A stretch of DNA of 64,000 bases, from contig NZ_JAPLET010000026.1 of the NCBI RefSeq assembly GCF_026391055.1, forward strand, positions 558,001-622,000, written 5' to 3'. How positions within the stretch are numbered: position 1 is the stretch's first letter; each line of letters opens with the position of its first letter. The stretch is from Spirosoma sp. Its GTDB lineage: Bacteria; Bacteroidota; Bacteroidia; Cytophagales; Spirosomataceae. Below the pieces are notes generated by a model that had not been told where the DNA came from, did not search any database, and saw only the letters and a list, made by a program, of their open reading frames with translations. Below, piece after piece: positions 25,453-34,845 of this stretch. A program made the translations under genes and the position numbers.

Positions 25453-27396
25453 TTAGGGTGTTTTGGGCAGGGTATCCAGCCAGAGGGCCAGGTAAATAAC
25501 CCGGCAGAGCATCCAGTTGAAGCGGGTTTTTCGGCTTACAGGCAACTGCCGGTCGAACACCGTTTTGACTAGCTGATCGAATTTTTGTCGATCAACCACC
25601 GTCCAGATGGAATGGGTAGCCGACGAAAACAACTCACGGGTGGCCTGATAGAGCTGCTGTGCGGAGAGTGTACTATACTCAACAAAATTGGCTTTGGTGA
25701 GTCGGCTGGTAACGGCCGGTGGCAACACGGCCCCCAACCCATTCCGAATGAGTCCCCTCCCCCGGCCCTGGTCGAAGTGAACCGTGAGTGGAGTCGTCAG
25801 GCATAACTCAATGACGTTTTTGTCGAAGAAAGGAAAGGAATAACTATGCCCGTAATATTCGCCGATGTGATTCATTTGCTCATTACAAATGACGTTGGTT
25901 GTGTTGAGAATCTGATTGAGCGGCATCTGCTGGCCCGCTGTCCAACCGGCCGTCAAGCCCGATGTTGTCTGCTGCGCCCGTACCGGCACCCGCTGGTCGA
26001 AGGCATCGCTCAGTGGGCTGGCGAGGGGAACCGTTGCGGTCAACCGGTTTAACAGTCGCTTCGACAGATAGCGGATAAAAGCCGATGAAGACAGCTCAAG
26101 CGTGGCCTTCTGTGTTCGAAACATGATCAGAAAGTCAGTAATCGACTGCTCCCGAAATCGTTTTTTCAGGTTGCTTCCAATAACACTCAGCGCGTATTGG
26201 TCGAACTTAGCCTGACCGGATAAGCTCGTCCAGTTTGCATCGATATGAACCAGATTGCGGCCCGGTAAGCCCGTAACCTGCTGACAGACCGTTTTCAGAT
26301 TCGCCCAGTCGGCGGCATCGACAAGCTGCTCCAGAAAGTCGAAACCCGTGGTTGCGACACTATCGCCGTCATGTCCTGTTAACAAGCTATCGCAGCCGAC
26401 TTGCTGTGTGGCCTCCGACACACTCAGGTGAAAGCTGGACGGGATAATAAAATGTTCCGGCCGGTCGAACAGCCGGTTAATTTTCAGCACCGAGTCGAGC
26501 ACATCGCTGATCGGGTGAACGGTATGGTGGCTGGGGTGCCATTGATCGACAACGGCCTGCACAAACGCCTGCTCATCGGCCGAGGGTTGTTCGGTGTCAA
26601 TGTTGAACGTATGCAGGGCCGGGCGCTGCTGCTGCTGTAGCAAAGCCTGCGCCACGCAACTCACCGACGACGAATCGAGGCCTCCGCTCAAGTGCGCCCC
26701 AACGAGCTTTTTACCGGCCATCCGGCGGTCGACGGCCTCCGTAAAGCAGGTTTGAAACAAGGCCGAGTAGTCGTTGGGGCTGGCTAAATCGGCGTACCGG
26801 CTACAGTCGACTTGCCAATAGGGCAGCACCTCGACGCCTTGCGCATTCATCTCGACATAATGACCCGGCAGCAGGCTGAAAATGTCGTTATGAAATGTCT
26901 CAGTGCTGTAGGGGATGTATTCAGTAGACCAGGTTAGATACTCCCGAAATTTATGCTCGTTGGGGCGAACCACTACCTCCCGCAGAGCCAGTAATGCTTT
27001 TATTTCGGATGCAAAAGCCACAAATCGGCCGGGCTGATGCACATAATACAACGGCTTTATTCCCATGCAATCGCGGGCGCAGACGAGCGTTTGCCGGGTC
27101 TGATCCCAGAGAGCCAAGGCGAAATCAGCCGTCAGATCGTTCAGCGACCGGAAACCGCTGCGGCTATACGTATCCGAAAAAGAGCCGCTTTTTGTCCCGG
27201 CATACTGGTCAATATCGATGGTGGCATCGGCAAAACCGGTCCTTTCCAGTCTGCCGCCGAATGCCAGCAGCACTCCCTCACTGACTACCTGGCTGGTCGG
27301 GTTACCCCGGTGTTTAAGCAACTCAATTACCCGGCTTCGGTCCGTATCGAGTACATTTTGTCCATCAAATCGGATTATGCCCGCAATTCCCCCCAT
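25453..27396 (-). CDS. Lasso cyclase, asparagine synthetase B-like (C protein)
   Basis: 647 residues in two domains. The N-terminal domain resembles the Ntn glutaminase of AsnB but starts MGGIAGIIRFDG, with Gly where AsnB has the catalytic Cys, so it cannot release ammonia from glutamine. The C-terminal domain has the ATP pyrophosphatase loop LSGGLDSSSVSC. Lasso cyclases adenylate the Asp/Glu side chain and close it on the new N terminus. The start at 27396 is chosen because MGGIAG aligns with the AsnB N terminus; 49 more codons are open upstream. It stands on the opposite strand to A, B1 and B2, which is unusual for a lasso cluster. Confidence 0.88.
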   Translation of the reverse strand: MGGIAGIIRFDGQNVLDTDRSRVIELLKHRGNPTSQVVSEGVLLAFGGRLERTGFADATIDIDQYAGTKSGSFSDTYSRSGFRSLNDLTADFALALWDQTRQTLVCARDCMGIKPLYYVHQPGRFVAFASEIKALLALREVVVRPNEHKFREYLTWSTEYIPYSTETFHNDIFSLLPGHYVEMNAQGVEVLPYWQVDCSRYADLASPNDYSALFQTCFTEAVDRRMAGKKLVGAHLSGGLDSSSVSCVAQALLQQQQRPALHTFNIDTEQPSADEQAFVQAVVDQWHPSHHTVHPISDVLDSVLKINRLFDRPEHFIIPSSFHLSVSEATQQVGCDSLLTGHDGDSVATTGFDFLEQLVDAADWANLKTVCQQVTGLPGRNLVHIDANWTSLSGQAKFDQYALSVIGSNLKKRFREQSITDFLIMFRTQKATLELSSSAFIRYLSKRLLNRLTATVPLASPLSDAFDQRVPVRAQQTTSGLTAGWTAGQQMPLNQILNTTNVICNEQMNHIGEYYGHSYSFPFFDKNVIELCLTTPLTVHFDQGRGRGLIRNGLGAVLPPAVTSRLTKANFVEYSTLSAQQLYQATRELFSSATHSIWTVVDRQKFDQLVKTVFDRQLPVSRKTRFNWMLCRVIYLALWLDTLPKTP

Positions 27397-27559
27397 ATGC
27401 CTGAACAATTCAGTGGCTGTGTTATCTATAGCCGTTAAAACTACCGAATTTATGAGCACAAGGCCTTCCGATAGGTATCTTTTGTACATTCGTAGCCACA
27501 TCTGACAGGCCTGGCTGAATAAGGTTCTGTATGCTGAAAGCATTTGTTGCCGTTAAACC

Positions 27560-28261
27560 ATGCTCAAAAATTGCAGACGATATCCTCTCCCTGTTTTCCT
27601 GATTGTCCTTGCCCTTTTGAATGGGTGCCAGCCAGCAACGGACCCACTCCCCGACGATTCGGCTTATTTCCCGCTACAAACCGGCGATTACTGGATTTAC
27701 CAGGTTACGCAGGAAGCGTATTCGCTCACAAGCCCGGCTACTACGCGCGTGTTTCAGGTTCAGCAGAAGGTTGGCAGTTCATTTGTACGTAACGGACAAC
27801 TGGTTTATCAGGTTGAAGAGTCGGCCCGCAACTCGGATCAGGCCGACTGGCAGGTGAGCACCGTCCGGACGGTCTATAAAACGCTTTCGGAAGTTGTCAG
27901 CCAGGAGACTAATGTACCGACCGTGAATCTGGTGTTCCCGATTTCGGCGGCTACCACCTGGAATGTGAATACCTACAATGCCCGCCCTGACACCCTGCTC
28001 CGGTATCAGTACGAGAGTCGGTCCCTTACGCTGAATAAGCGATCCTTCGACAACGTCATATCCGTAATAGGCCCGAACGACTCGACCCTCATCGGACTGA
28101 ATAAATACGTTCGGATGTATGCGCCGAACGTGGGGCTGGTTTACCGCGAAAACACCGCCCTCGCCTACTGCCAAGCTACGCCCGACTGCATCGGCAAAGG
28201 CATTATTACATCGGGGAGTCGACAAAAATGGACGTTACTCAGCACTAACCGGCTACCCTAA
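27560..28261 (+). CDS. Lipoprotein of unknown function
   Basis: 233 residues with a lipobox-like ALLNGC after a hydrophobic core. The mature protein begins with a short acidic linker and a segment YFPLQTGDYWIYQVTQEAY seen in many Bacteroidetes lipoproteins, then a long beta-rich region. A pair of Cys (AYCQATPDCIG) near the end could form a disulfide. No function can be given. It is divergent from the lasso cyclase (163 bases between) and its stop overlaps that of the convergent C25 protease by 4 bases. Confidence 0.7.
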   Translation: MLKNCRRYPLPVFLIVLALLNGCQPATDPLPDDSAYFPLQTGDYWIYQVTQEAYSLTSPATTRVFQVQQKVGSSFVRNGQLVYQVEESARNSDQADWQVSTVRTVYKTLSEVVSQETNVPTVNLVFPISAATTWNVNTYNARPDTLLRYQYESRSLTLNKRSFDNVISVIGPNDSTLIGLNKYVRMYAPNVGLVYRENTALAYCQATPDCIGKGIITSGSRQKWTLLSTNRLP

Positions 28262-31200
28262 TGTTGCCAGACCACCTTGCCGGTATGCATTTCGGTACGT
28301 CCGTCTTTGTAGGTTAACCGGAACACATAGGGGTAAACGCCTGCTGCGGTTGCCTGCCACAGCCATGTGTTTTTACCAGTAGTTACCGACACCATATCTG
28401 CATAGACCAGCGCGCCCGACGAGTTATAAATCAGTAGCCGGGATTCGGTGGGCAGTTCGGATAGGGTCAAATTTAGGTCAAATTTCACGTAGGTCATTGC
28501 CGGATTTGGGTAGGCTGTTACCGTAACGGGTTTATCTTCAGCCACGACGCCAATATCAAGCACGTAGGGCGGTTGCGTACGATTTCCGGCGGCATCTTTC
28601 CCGAACACAATAAGCTGATAGTTTTCCCCCGCCTGAAGCACGGCGTTTGTAGCCACCCGAAGCTGATTTGCCGAAACCGCCGACACCGTGAACCGGCCCG
28701 ATGGCAGTTTGTTGGGGGAGCAACTGGCGCAGCTTTTCAGATAGACCTCAACGGCACTCGTATCGGTTGGCGAGAGCGGGTTTTCGTCCAGGATAAACAC
28801 CTCTATGCGGGGATTCACCCCAACGATTGCCCGATTTTCCCGAACTTTCCCATCGAGAAACACGCTGATTGCCGGGCTTACCCGGTCAGGTAACCGATTG
28901 GGCGGGTAACTGGTACTCGTCTTCGCCTGCGCCCAGTCAATATCCAGGCTGGCTTTGTTATTCGACTTGCTCAACTCAACAAGCTGATTCCCGGGATCGA
29001 TCGTCACCTCCAGTTTCTGTAGCTTTTCGTCTTTGGCTATGGTATATACCAGCGTATCGCGGTACCGAAAGGCCGGAAACCGGAGTGTGGTGGTGGCCGC
29101 ACTGCCGTTGCTCGTTTTTGTCAACGCCAATGCCACCGACTGACCAGCCACGAACTTACCGAGGTTGGCTACCGGAACGACAACCCGAAGTGAATCGCTG
29201 TTCTGAAGCGAGCTGCCCGCCATTTTACCCTGAATGTAAAGCCCCTTCGACTCCACCGAAAAGTCCGGATTTAGCAGCGGGTACATACTCAGGGCGGGGT
29301 CGCCCTGCAAAAGCATTTGCAGAATCACGGAAATGTCGTACCCATCCACACCTTCTTTTTCCAACGCCAGGTTAACCTGCTGCTGCACCTTGCCGAATGG
29401 CACACCCAGTGTGCTGGCATCAGCGTATAAACGGGAGTACAGTTTGGTCAGGTACCGCGTTGTGGGCAGTTCGTAACTGTAATACGAGTGCGCTAGCACC
29501 AGGCCCGCTCCTTTTTGCGGAGCCAGCAGCCAGTCCGTCGATAGGGTCTTGAAGCTGGAGAAAATCTCTCCGACACCACAGCCATTAAAAATCATGAATG
29601 GATAATATTGATTCCGGAACCCGTTTTCGGGCGGAGAGGCAAACCCAAAATTCATGTCGGTGATGGCCGGTCCGGCATGACCAAAAAACGTAACCAGACT
29701 AACCCCGTCATTCACCTGCGGGGCAATATTGATCTGCTCAACTTCGGCATTGGTGTTTTTGCTGAATGTCGTTATCTGCCCGCCCAACAGACCATCGGTA
29801 TAAATACGGCCAATGCCGTTGAGGGCTTCGCGCAGGCTGGATATTTCACCCGCCGACTTACCCCCGCTGATGTGAACAATGTGCTTTCGCCAAAGTCCGT
29901 TGTAACTGGCACCTTCCATCTGTTTCACCTTGTCCAGATACGTAAGTACCTGATCGTTGGTCGTTGCATTGATGCGCCCGGTCGGGATGGCGGGTGTGTT
30001 CGGGGGGAAACCACCCAGCCCGGCCGACAGAAGAATATCGGAACCGGGGTAGCCCATGGTCGGGACTAAATCATCGGTGGCGGTTTTGACCGTATACGGG
30101 TAACTATTCGCCCGGCCTATGAGCAACAGGTGCTTAACCGCCGTGTTAGCCACCAGATAATCGGCAAAACGCCGAAGTGCCAGCGGACTCTTCTCGCCGT
30201 AGTTGAACTGGTCGTAGAGGGAGTCGGATTCGACAATAAAAGACTTATAGCTCCCACCTGCCACCGACGACCGGTAATTGGCATAGGTAGCGGCCGACTG
30301 CCGAAGCGACGCCTGTGTAACGATAATGTAATCCGCCGTTTCGGGAATCGTCGTCCGAAATTGGATCGGCTGGATAGTCAGCGGTTTATTAATTTTATTG
30401 GAAATAAAAACGACCCGGCTCCGGGCCGTCTCGTTTACAACCACCTGCGTTTGGTCGCCGGAGGTTTGGGTAGCCAGCAGCCGGACATTGGCCCGGTCGG
30501 TAATATCGTACGCGAGCGATGCGGCTGGCGCGTTTTTAACGGCCAGCAAAGCATTTAGCCGCTGGTTGGCCGGTATGGTAAATACCTTGCCGACTTGCCC
30601 GGTCATATCTAGCACCTGCGGATAGGCCACCTTGATGTAAGTGATGGAATAATTGGTCGTGAAGCCGCTTTTCACGACCTGGAGCCGCAAGGTAAGCTGA
30701 TCATTCTGAATCGTTGTCGGCGTAACCGTTGCCTTAAATGTCTGACTCCTAAATCCGCTAAACGGCTCTACAGACAGGGGCGCGGTGGTATTGGCGTCGA
30801 GTTGAAGCTGGAGTTGATGCAAGGAATTATCGCGCCCGTTGACCATGCCTTCCAGCGTAACGGGCCAGTTTGCCGATGTTCGGCCCGGTAGTTTCAGTTG
30901 AACAACGCTCACAGAATCGGCGGTAAGCTGTCGTCCGGACCAGCCCTCACCCGGCTCAAAATAGCTTTGTTGAAGGTACGGTTCCAGCCCCTTCAGGTTA
31001 TTGAACGTGTACTCGCTCGTGAAGGCCTGAACGGTCTCTTCAACATGAAATGGCTCGGGCGTCAATCCCTGCGCCGACAGGTTCAGTTCGGGCATTCGCT
31101 TACCGGCCAACGTCGGGTTACTGGTCAGAAAAAAAGCCGTTTTGTCGGAGAAAAGGGTTTGGTAGGGATGCAGCCGCTGCTGCGGTCGGTAAACCAGCGA

Positions 31201-31518
31201 ATCCTGTGCGCCGTCGTTCCCGATGCCATAAAACTCAATATAATCCTGGGCATCGAAGGTCCCATCCTGCTGCCCCACCACCCGAATAGCGACCTCCTCC
31301 CCTCTGAAAAACAGTTGCCAGCGAGCTGGATTGTTTTGCAGGAAGGACGCATCGGCGGCTTTGATATCCTCGTACCCAACCCGGTAAATCCCCGCCTGAT
31401 TGACGGTAAATTTGAGGTATTTCTGGCCCGGCCGTGTCCATTCGTTACCAAATCGATTTTGCCCATTCAGGACCAGCCCATTGACCAGGAAGAAAATAAA
31501 AAGTAACCCTTTTTTCAT
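28258..31518 (-). CDS. Gingipain-like C25 cysteine protease with T9SS sorting domain
   Basis: 1086 residues: signal peptide, an N-terminal beta-rich prodomain of about 390 residues (KYLKFTVNQAGIYRVGYEDI), then a peptidase C25 core with the catalytic pair H614 (VTFFGHAGP) and C647 (IFNGCGVGE), an Ig-like region, and a C-terminal type IX signal (VTAYPNPAMTYVKFDLN, ending in GKVVWQH). The architecture resembles PorU, the sortase that removes T9SS signals, but PorU itself usually lacks a sorting tail, so a secreted surface protease of the same clan is more likely. The substrate is unknown. Confidence 0.85.
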   Translation of the reverse strand: MKKGLLFIFFLVNGLVLNGQNRFGNEWTRPGQKYLKFTVNQAGIYRVGYEDIKAADASFLQNNPARWQLFFRGEEVAIRVVGQQDGTFDAQDYIEFYGIGNDGAQDSLVYRPQQRLHPYQTLFSDKTAFFLTSNPTLAGKRMPELNLSAQGLTPEPFHVEETVQAFTSEYTFNNLKGLEPYLQQSYFEPGEGWSGRQLTADSVSVVQLKLPGRTSANWPVTLEGMVNGRDNSLHQLQLQLDANTTAPLSVEPFSGFRSQTFKATVTPTTIQNDQLTLRLQVVKSGFTTNYSITYIKVAYPQVLDMTGQVGKVFTIPANQRLNALLAVKNAPAASLAYDITDRANVRLLATQTSGDQTQVVVNETARSRVVFISNKINKPLTIQPIQFRTTIPETADYIIVTQASLRQSAATYANYRSSVAGGSYKSFIVESDSLYDQFNYGEKSPLALRRFADYLVANTAVKHLLLIGRANSYPYTVKTATDDLVPTMGYPGSDILLSAGLGGFPPNTPAIPTGRINATTNDQVLTYLDKVKQMEGASYNGLWRKHIVHISGGKSAGEISSLREALNGIGRIYTDGLLGGQITTFSKNTNAEVEQINIAPQVNDGVSLVTFFGHAGPAITDMNFGFASPPENGFRNQYYPFMIFNGCGVGEIFSSFKTLSTDWLLAPQKGAGLVLAHSYYSYELPTTRYLTKLYSRLYADASTLGVPFGKVQQQVNLALEKEGVDGYDISVILQMLLQGDPALSMYPLLNPDFSVESKGLYIQGKMAGSSLQNSDSLRVVVPVANLGKFVAGQSVALALTKTSNGSAATTTLRFPAFRYRDTLVYTIAKDEKLQKLEVTIDPGNQLVELSKSNNKASLDIDWAQAKTSTSYPPNRLPDRVSPAISVFLDGKVRENRAIVGVNPRIEVFILDENPLSPTDTSAVEVYLKSCASCSPNKLPSGRFTVSAVSANQLRVATNAVLQAGENYQLIVFGKDAAGNRTQPPYVLDIGVVAEDKPVTVTAYPNPAMTYVKFDLNLTLSELPTESRLLIYNSSGALVYADMVSVTTGKNTWLWQATAAGVYPYVFRLTYKDGRTEMHTGKVVWQH

Positions 31519-31721
31519 ACGTAGATGAGCCTCTGCGGGCGTTGGCTACCCAAATGGCATACGCCCAATTTTCACCAAAGATACCGAATCACCTGCATTT
31601 ACTGACAGCCCGTTTTGCCCCCTTAACTCCGCAAGAATCGGGTTTATTCGGCCCACTTTTCGAGCGACCTTTGTATCGGTAAACAAATCGAAACATCGGC
31701 ATTCAAACCCGCACAACAACG

Positions 31722-32582
31722 ATGACATCCGTCAGCACATTCACTTACCAGCAGATTGCCCGCGCTATCGAACACCTGACTGCTACTTATCGGGAACAGC
31801 CATCCCTGAGTGAACTGGCCGAAAAGGTGAACCTGAGCGAGTTTCACTTTCAGCGGCTTTTCACGGAATGGGCGGGTGTCAGTCCCAAAAAATTCAGCCA
31901 GTACCTGACTCTCGAACACGCCAAAACCAGACTGCGCAACGGCGCACTCCTGACGGATGCCGCTTACGATGCGGGGCTATCGGGCACGGGTCGGCTGCAC
32001 GATTTATTCGTCAATATTGAAGGCATCACACCGGGGCAATTCAAACAGGGCGGCTCCGGCTTAGTCCTCACTTATGGCATTTTTACCAGTCCGTTCGGGC
32101 GGTATCTTCTAGGGACCATAAACGGCAAAATTGCCCTGCTGCACTTTGTGAATGAGGATAACGTCATCGAAACCATTCTGCCAACCGCCTGGCCCGAGGC
32201 TTCATTTCAGCATGACCCTATTACGCTGCAACCGCTGGCCGACCAAATTTTTAGCCCCCCGGCGGTTGGGTTGGCCGAACGGACAGGCAGTAAACCCGTC
32301 CTGTCGGTGCTGATGCGCGGCTCCGCTTTTCAGCTAAAGGTATGGGAAGCGTTGCTTAAAATTCCGGAAGGTAATCTGGCGAGTTACGATCAGATTGCCA
32401 ACGCCATCGGTCAGCCCACAGCCTCGCGGGCCGTAGGGACCGCCATTGGTTCAAACCCGGTTGGCTACCTGATTCCCTGCCACCGGGTCATCAAAAAGAC
32501 GGGACTGTTCGGTGGGTATCGCTGGGGTGCTGAACGCAAACAAGCCATGCTCGGCTGGGAGGCAGCCCGAACCGATCAGTAG
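31722..32582 (+). CDS. AraC-type HTH fused to methylated-DNA-protein cysteine methyltransferase
   Basis: 286 residues. Residues ~1-105 form an AraC-type helix-turn-helix (LSELAEKVNLSEFHFQRLFTEWAGVSP). The C-terminal half is an O6-alkylguanine-DNA alkyltransferase with the acceptor C253 in LIPCHRVIKKTG and the ASRAVGTAIGSNP block. Unlike Ada it lacks the N-terminal zinc domain for phosphotriesters. It repairs alkylated guanine by irreversible transfer to its Cys and may regulate transcription when methylated. It is divergent from the C25 protease gene. Confidence 0.93.
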   Translation: MTSVSTFTYQQIARAIEHLTATYREQPSLSELAEKVNLSEFHFQRLFTEWAGVSPKKFSQYLTLEHAKTRLRNGALLTDAAYDAGLSGTGRLHDLFVNIEGITPGQFKQGGSGLVLTYGIFTSPFGRYLLGTINGKIALLHFVNEDNVIETILPTAWPEASFQHDPITLQPLADQIFSPPAVGLAERTGSKPVLSVLMRGSAFQLKVWEALLKIPEGNLASYDQIANAIGQPTASRAVGTAIGSNPVGYLIPCHRVIKKTGLFGGYRWGAERKQAMLGWEAARTDQ

Positions 32583-32623
32583 CCTGAGAATGCGTTTAAA
32601 ACAGCTTCTGGACGACGAGGAAC

Positions 32624-34132
32624 TTACCTATTAGCGTGAACCACCTTTTTCAATGCCGCTACGCTTCTTTTCAGTTCCTCTTCCGAACTCGACGCAAAGC
32701 CCAGCCGAGTGCTGTTCAGACGCTGTCCGGGCGGGTTATGAAACAGGCCATTTGACAGATAGAGCCCCTCCTGTTCTGCCCGCTGGGTCAACGCTTCCAT
32801 ACCAATAGCCGGATCGAAAGAGGCCCAGACGGCCAGTCCCCCATCGGGTTTGTTGAATTGAACAGCGTCCGGCAACGCATTCGCCAGTAGATCGCAGAAG
32901 TAATCACGACGGGCGTGGTAGGCACGCAGGGTCTTGCGAAAATGGCGTTTCATATCTCCGGTTTTAAACAGCTGCCCAATAGCAAATTCAAGCATCGGAT
33001 CGCCTTGCCGGTCGATAATGCGCCGGTGCCGCGCCAGTTCGTCAATCAAAATTTTGGGCGCCACCACGTACCCCACCCGAAACGCGGGTGCCACGGATTT
33101 CGTTAGCGAACCCACATACACGACCATGCCCCGCCGGTCGGCGCTGGCGAGGGGCAGAATGGGACGGCTCAGGTAGTGAAAATCATAATCGTAATCATCT
33201 TCGAGAATTGCAAAACGATACGTTTCGGCCAATTGCAACAGCTTGATACGCCGGTCGGCGCGGAGGGTTACCGTGGTGGGATAATGATGGTGTGGCGTTA
33301 CGAACACCATCCGAATTTGTCTGGTCCGGCAAATTGCTTCCAGTGCGTCCACATCCAGCCCATACTGGTCGACGGGTACGGGCAATACTGTTGCGCCCGT
33401 TTTCTTAAAATTCATGGTCGCCCCCGACCAGGTTGTTTCGCCCACCGCAACCACATCGCCCGGCCGTAAAAGCACCTGACTGGCCAGATGAAGGCCCATG
33501 ATACTTCCACGGGTAATCAGCACATTCTCCGGCGTAGTTTGAAGGCCACGGGTTTCGTTCAGGTAAGCCGACAATTGCTCCCGGAGCAGCGGGTGCCCTT
33601 TGGTGTCGCCGTAACCGAAATGCTGCTGCGGGTTGCCCCAGCGAAAATACGACCGATATGCCCGGCTCAGTTCCTCCATCGGGGCCAGTCGGATATCAGG
33701 AAAGCCATCGTCCAGGCGCAGCCCGGCCTGATTGGTCAATACCGGCCGCACCAGAAAATCTACCGATTCAAACACATAACCCGGTTGTTCATTACCGGGT
33801 CTGCTCCTGGCAGACCCGCTGTTTGTAGCTGACGAACCATCTGCTTCGCCCGCTAACCCTTGCGGCTTTATCTCCGGGAAATGGGTGGCAACATAGGTCC
33901 CGCTGCCCGACCGGCTTTCGAGCCAGCCCTGCGCCAGCCCTTCCCCGTAGGCAGCCACGATGGTTTGCCGATTCAGCTCCAGCAAGTCGGCGAGTTGGCG
34001 GGTACCGGGAAGCCGTTGTCCCGGCGCGAGAGTTCCCTGTCGGATGAGGTGGCCCAACTGATTGCTCAGTTGAATGAAAACGGGCGTGGACGACGCCTTA
34101 TCAAATTGAACCAGGGATTTAAAGGGGACCAT
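32624..34132 (-). CDS. MocR/PdxR-family transcription regulator
   Basis: 502 residues: an N-terminal GntR-type winged helix (PVFIQLSNQLGHLIRQGTL, LPGTRQLADLLELNRQTIVAAY) joined by a linker to a fold-type I aminotransferase domain. The PLP-binding Lys is in VYVGSLTKSVAPAFRVGYV. Such regulators sense PLP or an amino-acid derivative and control PLP metabolism genes. The start MVPFKSLVQFDK at 34132 matches how the family begins; upstream starts at 34192 and 34228 are open but the latter would overlap the divergent gene. It faces the PNPOx-like gene at 34219 and probably controls it. Confidence 0.92.
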   Translation of the reverse strand: MVPFKSLVQFDKASSTPVFIQLSNQLGHLIRQGTLAPGQRLPGTRQLADLLELNRQTIVAAYGEGLAQGWLESRSGSGTYVATHFPEIKPQGLAGEADGSSATNSGSARSRPGNEQPGYVFESVDFLVRPVLTNQAGLRLDDGFPDIRLAPMEELSRAYRSYFRWGNPQQHFGYGDTKGHPLLREQLSAYLNETRGLQTTPENVLITRGSIMGLHLASQVLLRPGDVVAVGETTWSGATMNFKKTGATVLPVPVDQYGLDVDALEAICRTRQIRMVFVTPHHHYPTTVTLRADRRIKLLQLAETYRFAILEDDYDYDFHYLSRPILPLASADRRGMVVYVGSLTKSVAPAFRVGYVVAPKILIDELARHRRIIDRQGDPMLEFAIGQLFKTGDMKRHFRKTLRAYHARRDYFCDLLANALPDAVQFNKPDGGLAVWASFDPAIGMEALTQRAEQEGLYLSNGLFHNPPGQRLNSTRLGFASSSEEELKRSVAALKKVVHANR

Positions 34133-34218
34133 AACCGGACTAGCTGCTTTATCCAAACCGGACGATTTGTATAGACCGATAAAGCAAGACATTTGATTTA
34201 TCAAAAGCAAGTAACTCA

Positions 34219-34845
34219 ATGCAAACAACCCGCACTACCCCCAGTCGTTTAGCGAAACGCGCCCATTACGACGCCGACACCATCCATCCCATTCTGGACG
34301 AAGCCCTTTTCTGTACGGTTAGTTACGTACTGGATGGGCAACCGATGGCCATTCCTACCGCTTTTGCCCGGAAAGGCGATAAACTCTACATTCACGGGTC
34401 GGTGGGCAGTCATTTTATCCGGTCTATCGAGCAGGGAAATCCGGTCTGCATCTCGGTGATGCTGGCAGATGGGCTGGTGCTGGCAAAATCGGCCTTTCAC
34501 CACTCCGTCAACTACCGCTCGGTCGTCGTCTTTGCCTCGGCGGAGAAAGTAACCGACGGAGCCGAGCGCCTGGAAGCCCTGGCCCTGATTACGGATCACC
34601 TCATTCCCAACCGCTGGGACGACCTGCGCCCGACTACGGACAGCGAAATGCGGAAAACAACTGTGTTGGCTTTCTCGCTGGCCGAAGCTTCAGCCAAAGT
34701 ACGAACCGGCGGCCCCGGCGACGACCCTGAAGATGAGCACTTGCCTACCTGGGCGGGCGTCATTCCGCTGCAAACCGTTCGGTTAGCGCCCATACCCAAA
34801 ACAGGCGACGAAGACATTCCCTTACCGGCTTATCTGGCTAGCTAA
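34219..34845 (+). CDS. Pyridoxamine 5'-phosphate oxidase-like flavoprotein
   Basis: 208 residues of the split beta-barrel flavin-binding family: ALFCTVSYVLDGQPMAIPTAFARKGDKLYIHGS, then VCISVMLADGLVLAKSAFHHSVNYRSVVVFASAE. The ARKGDKLYIHGS and HHSVNYRSVVVFG-type segments are typical of the nitroimidazole-resistance / PNPOx-like branch. It may reduce small molecules with FMN. Genes of this type are often divergent from a MocR regulator, as here. Its stop codon overlaps that of the convergent alginate lyase gene (34842-34845). Confidence 0.88.
   Translation: MQTTRTTPSRLAKRAHYDADTIHPILDEALFCTVSYVLDGQPMAIPTAFARKGDKLYIHGSVGSHFIRSIEQGNPVCISVMLADGLVLAKSAFHHSVNYRSVVVFASAEKVTDGAERLEALALITDHLIPNRWDDLRPTTDSEMRKTTVLAFSLAEASAKVRTGGPGDDPEDEHLPTWAGVIPLQTVRLAPIPKTGDEDIPLPAYLAS

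Noticed and set aside
25453..27396. Asparagine synthetase of primary metabolism
   Set aside because: The N-terminal Cys is replaced by Gly and the gene lies with a lasso precursor, B1 and B2, so a lasso cyclase fits better.
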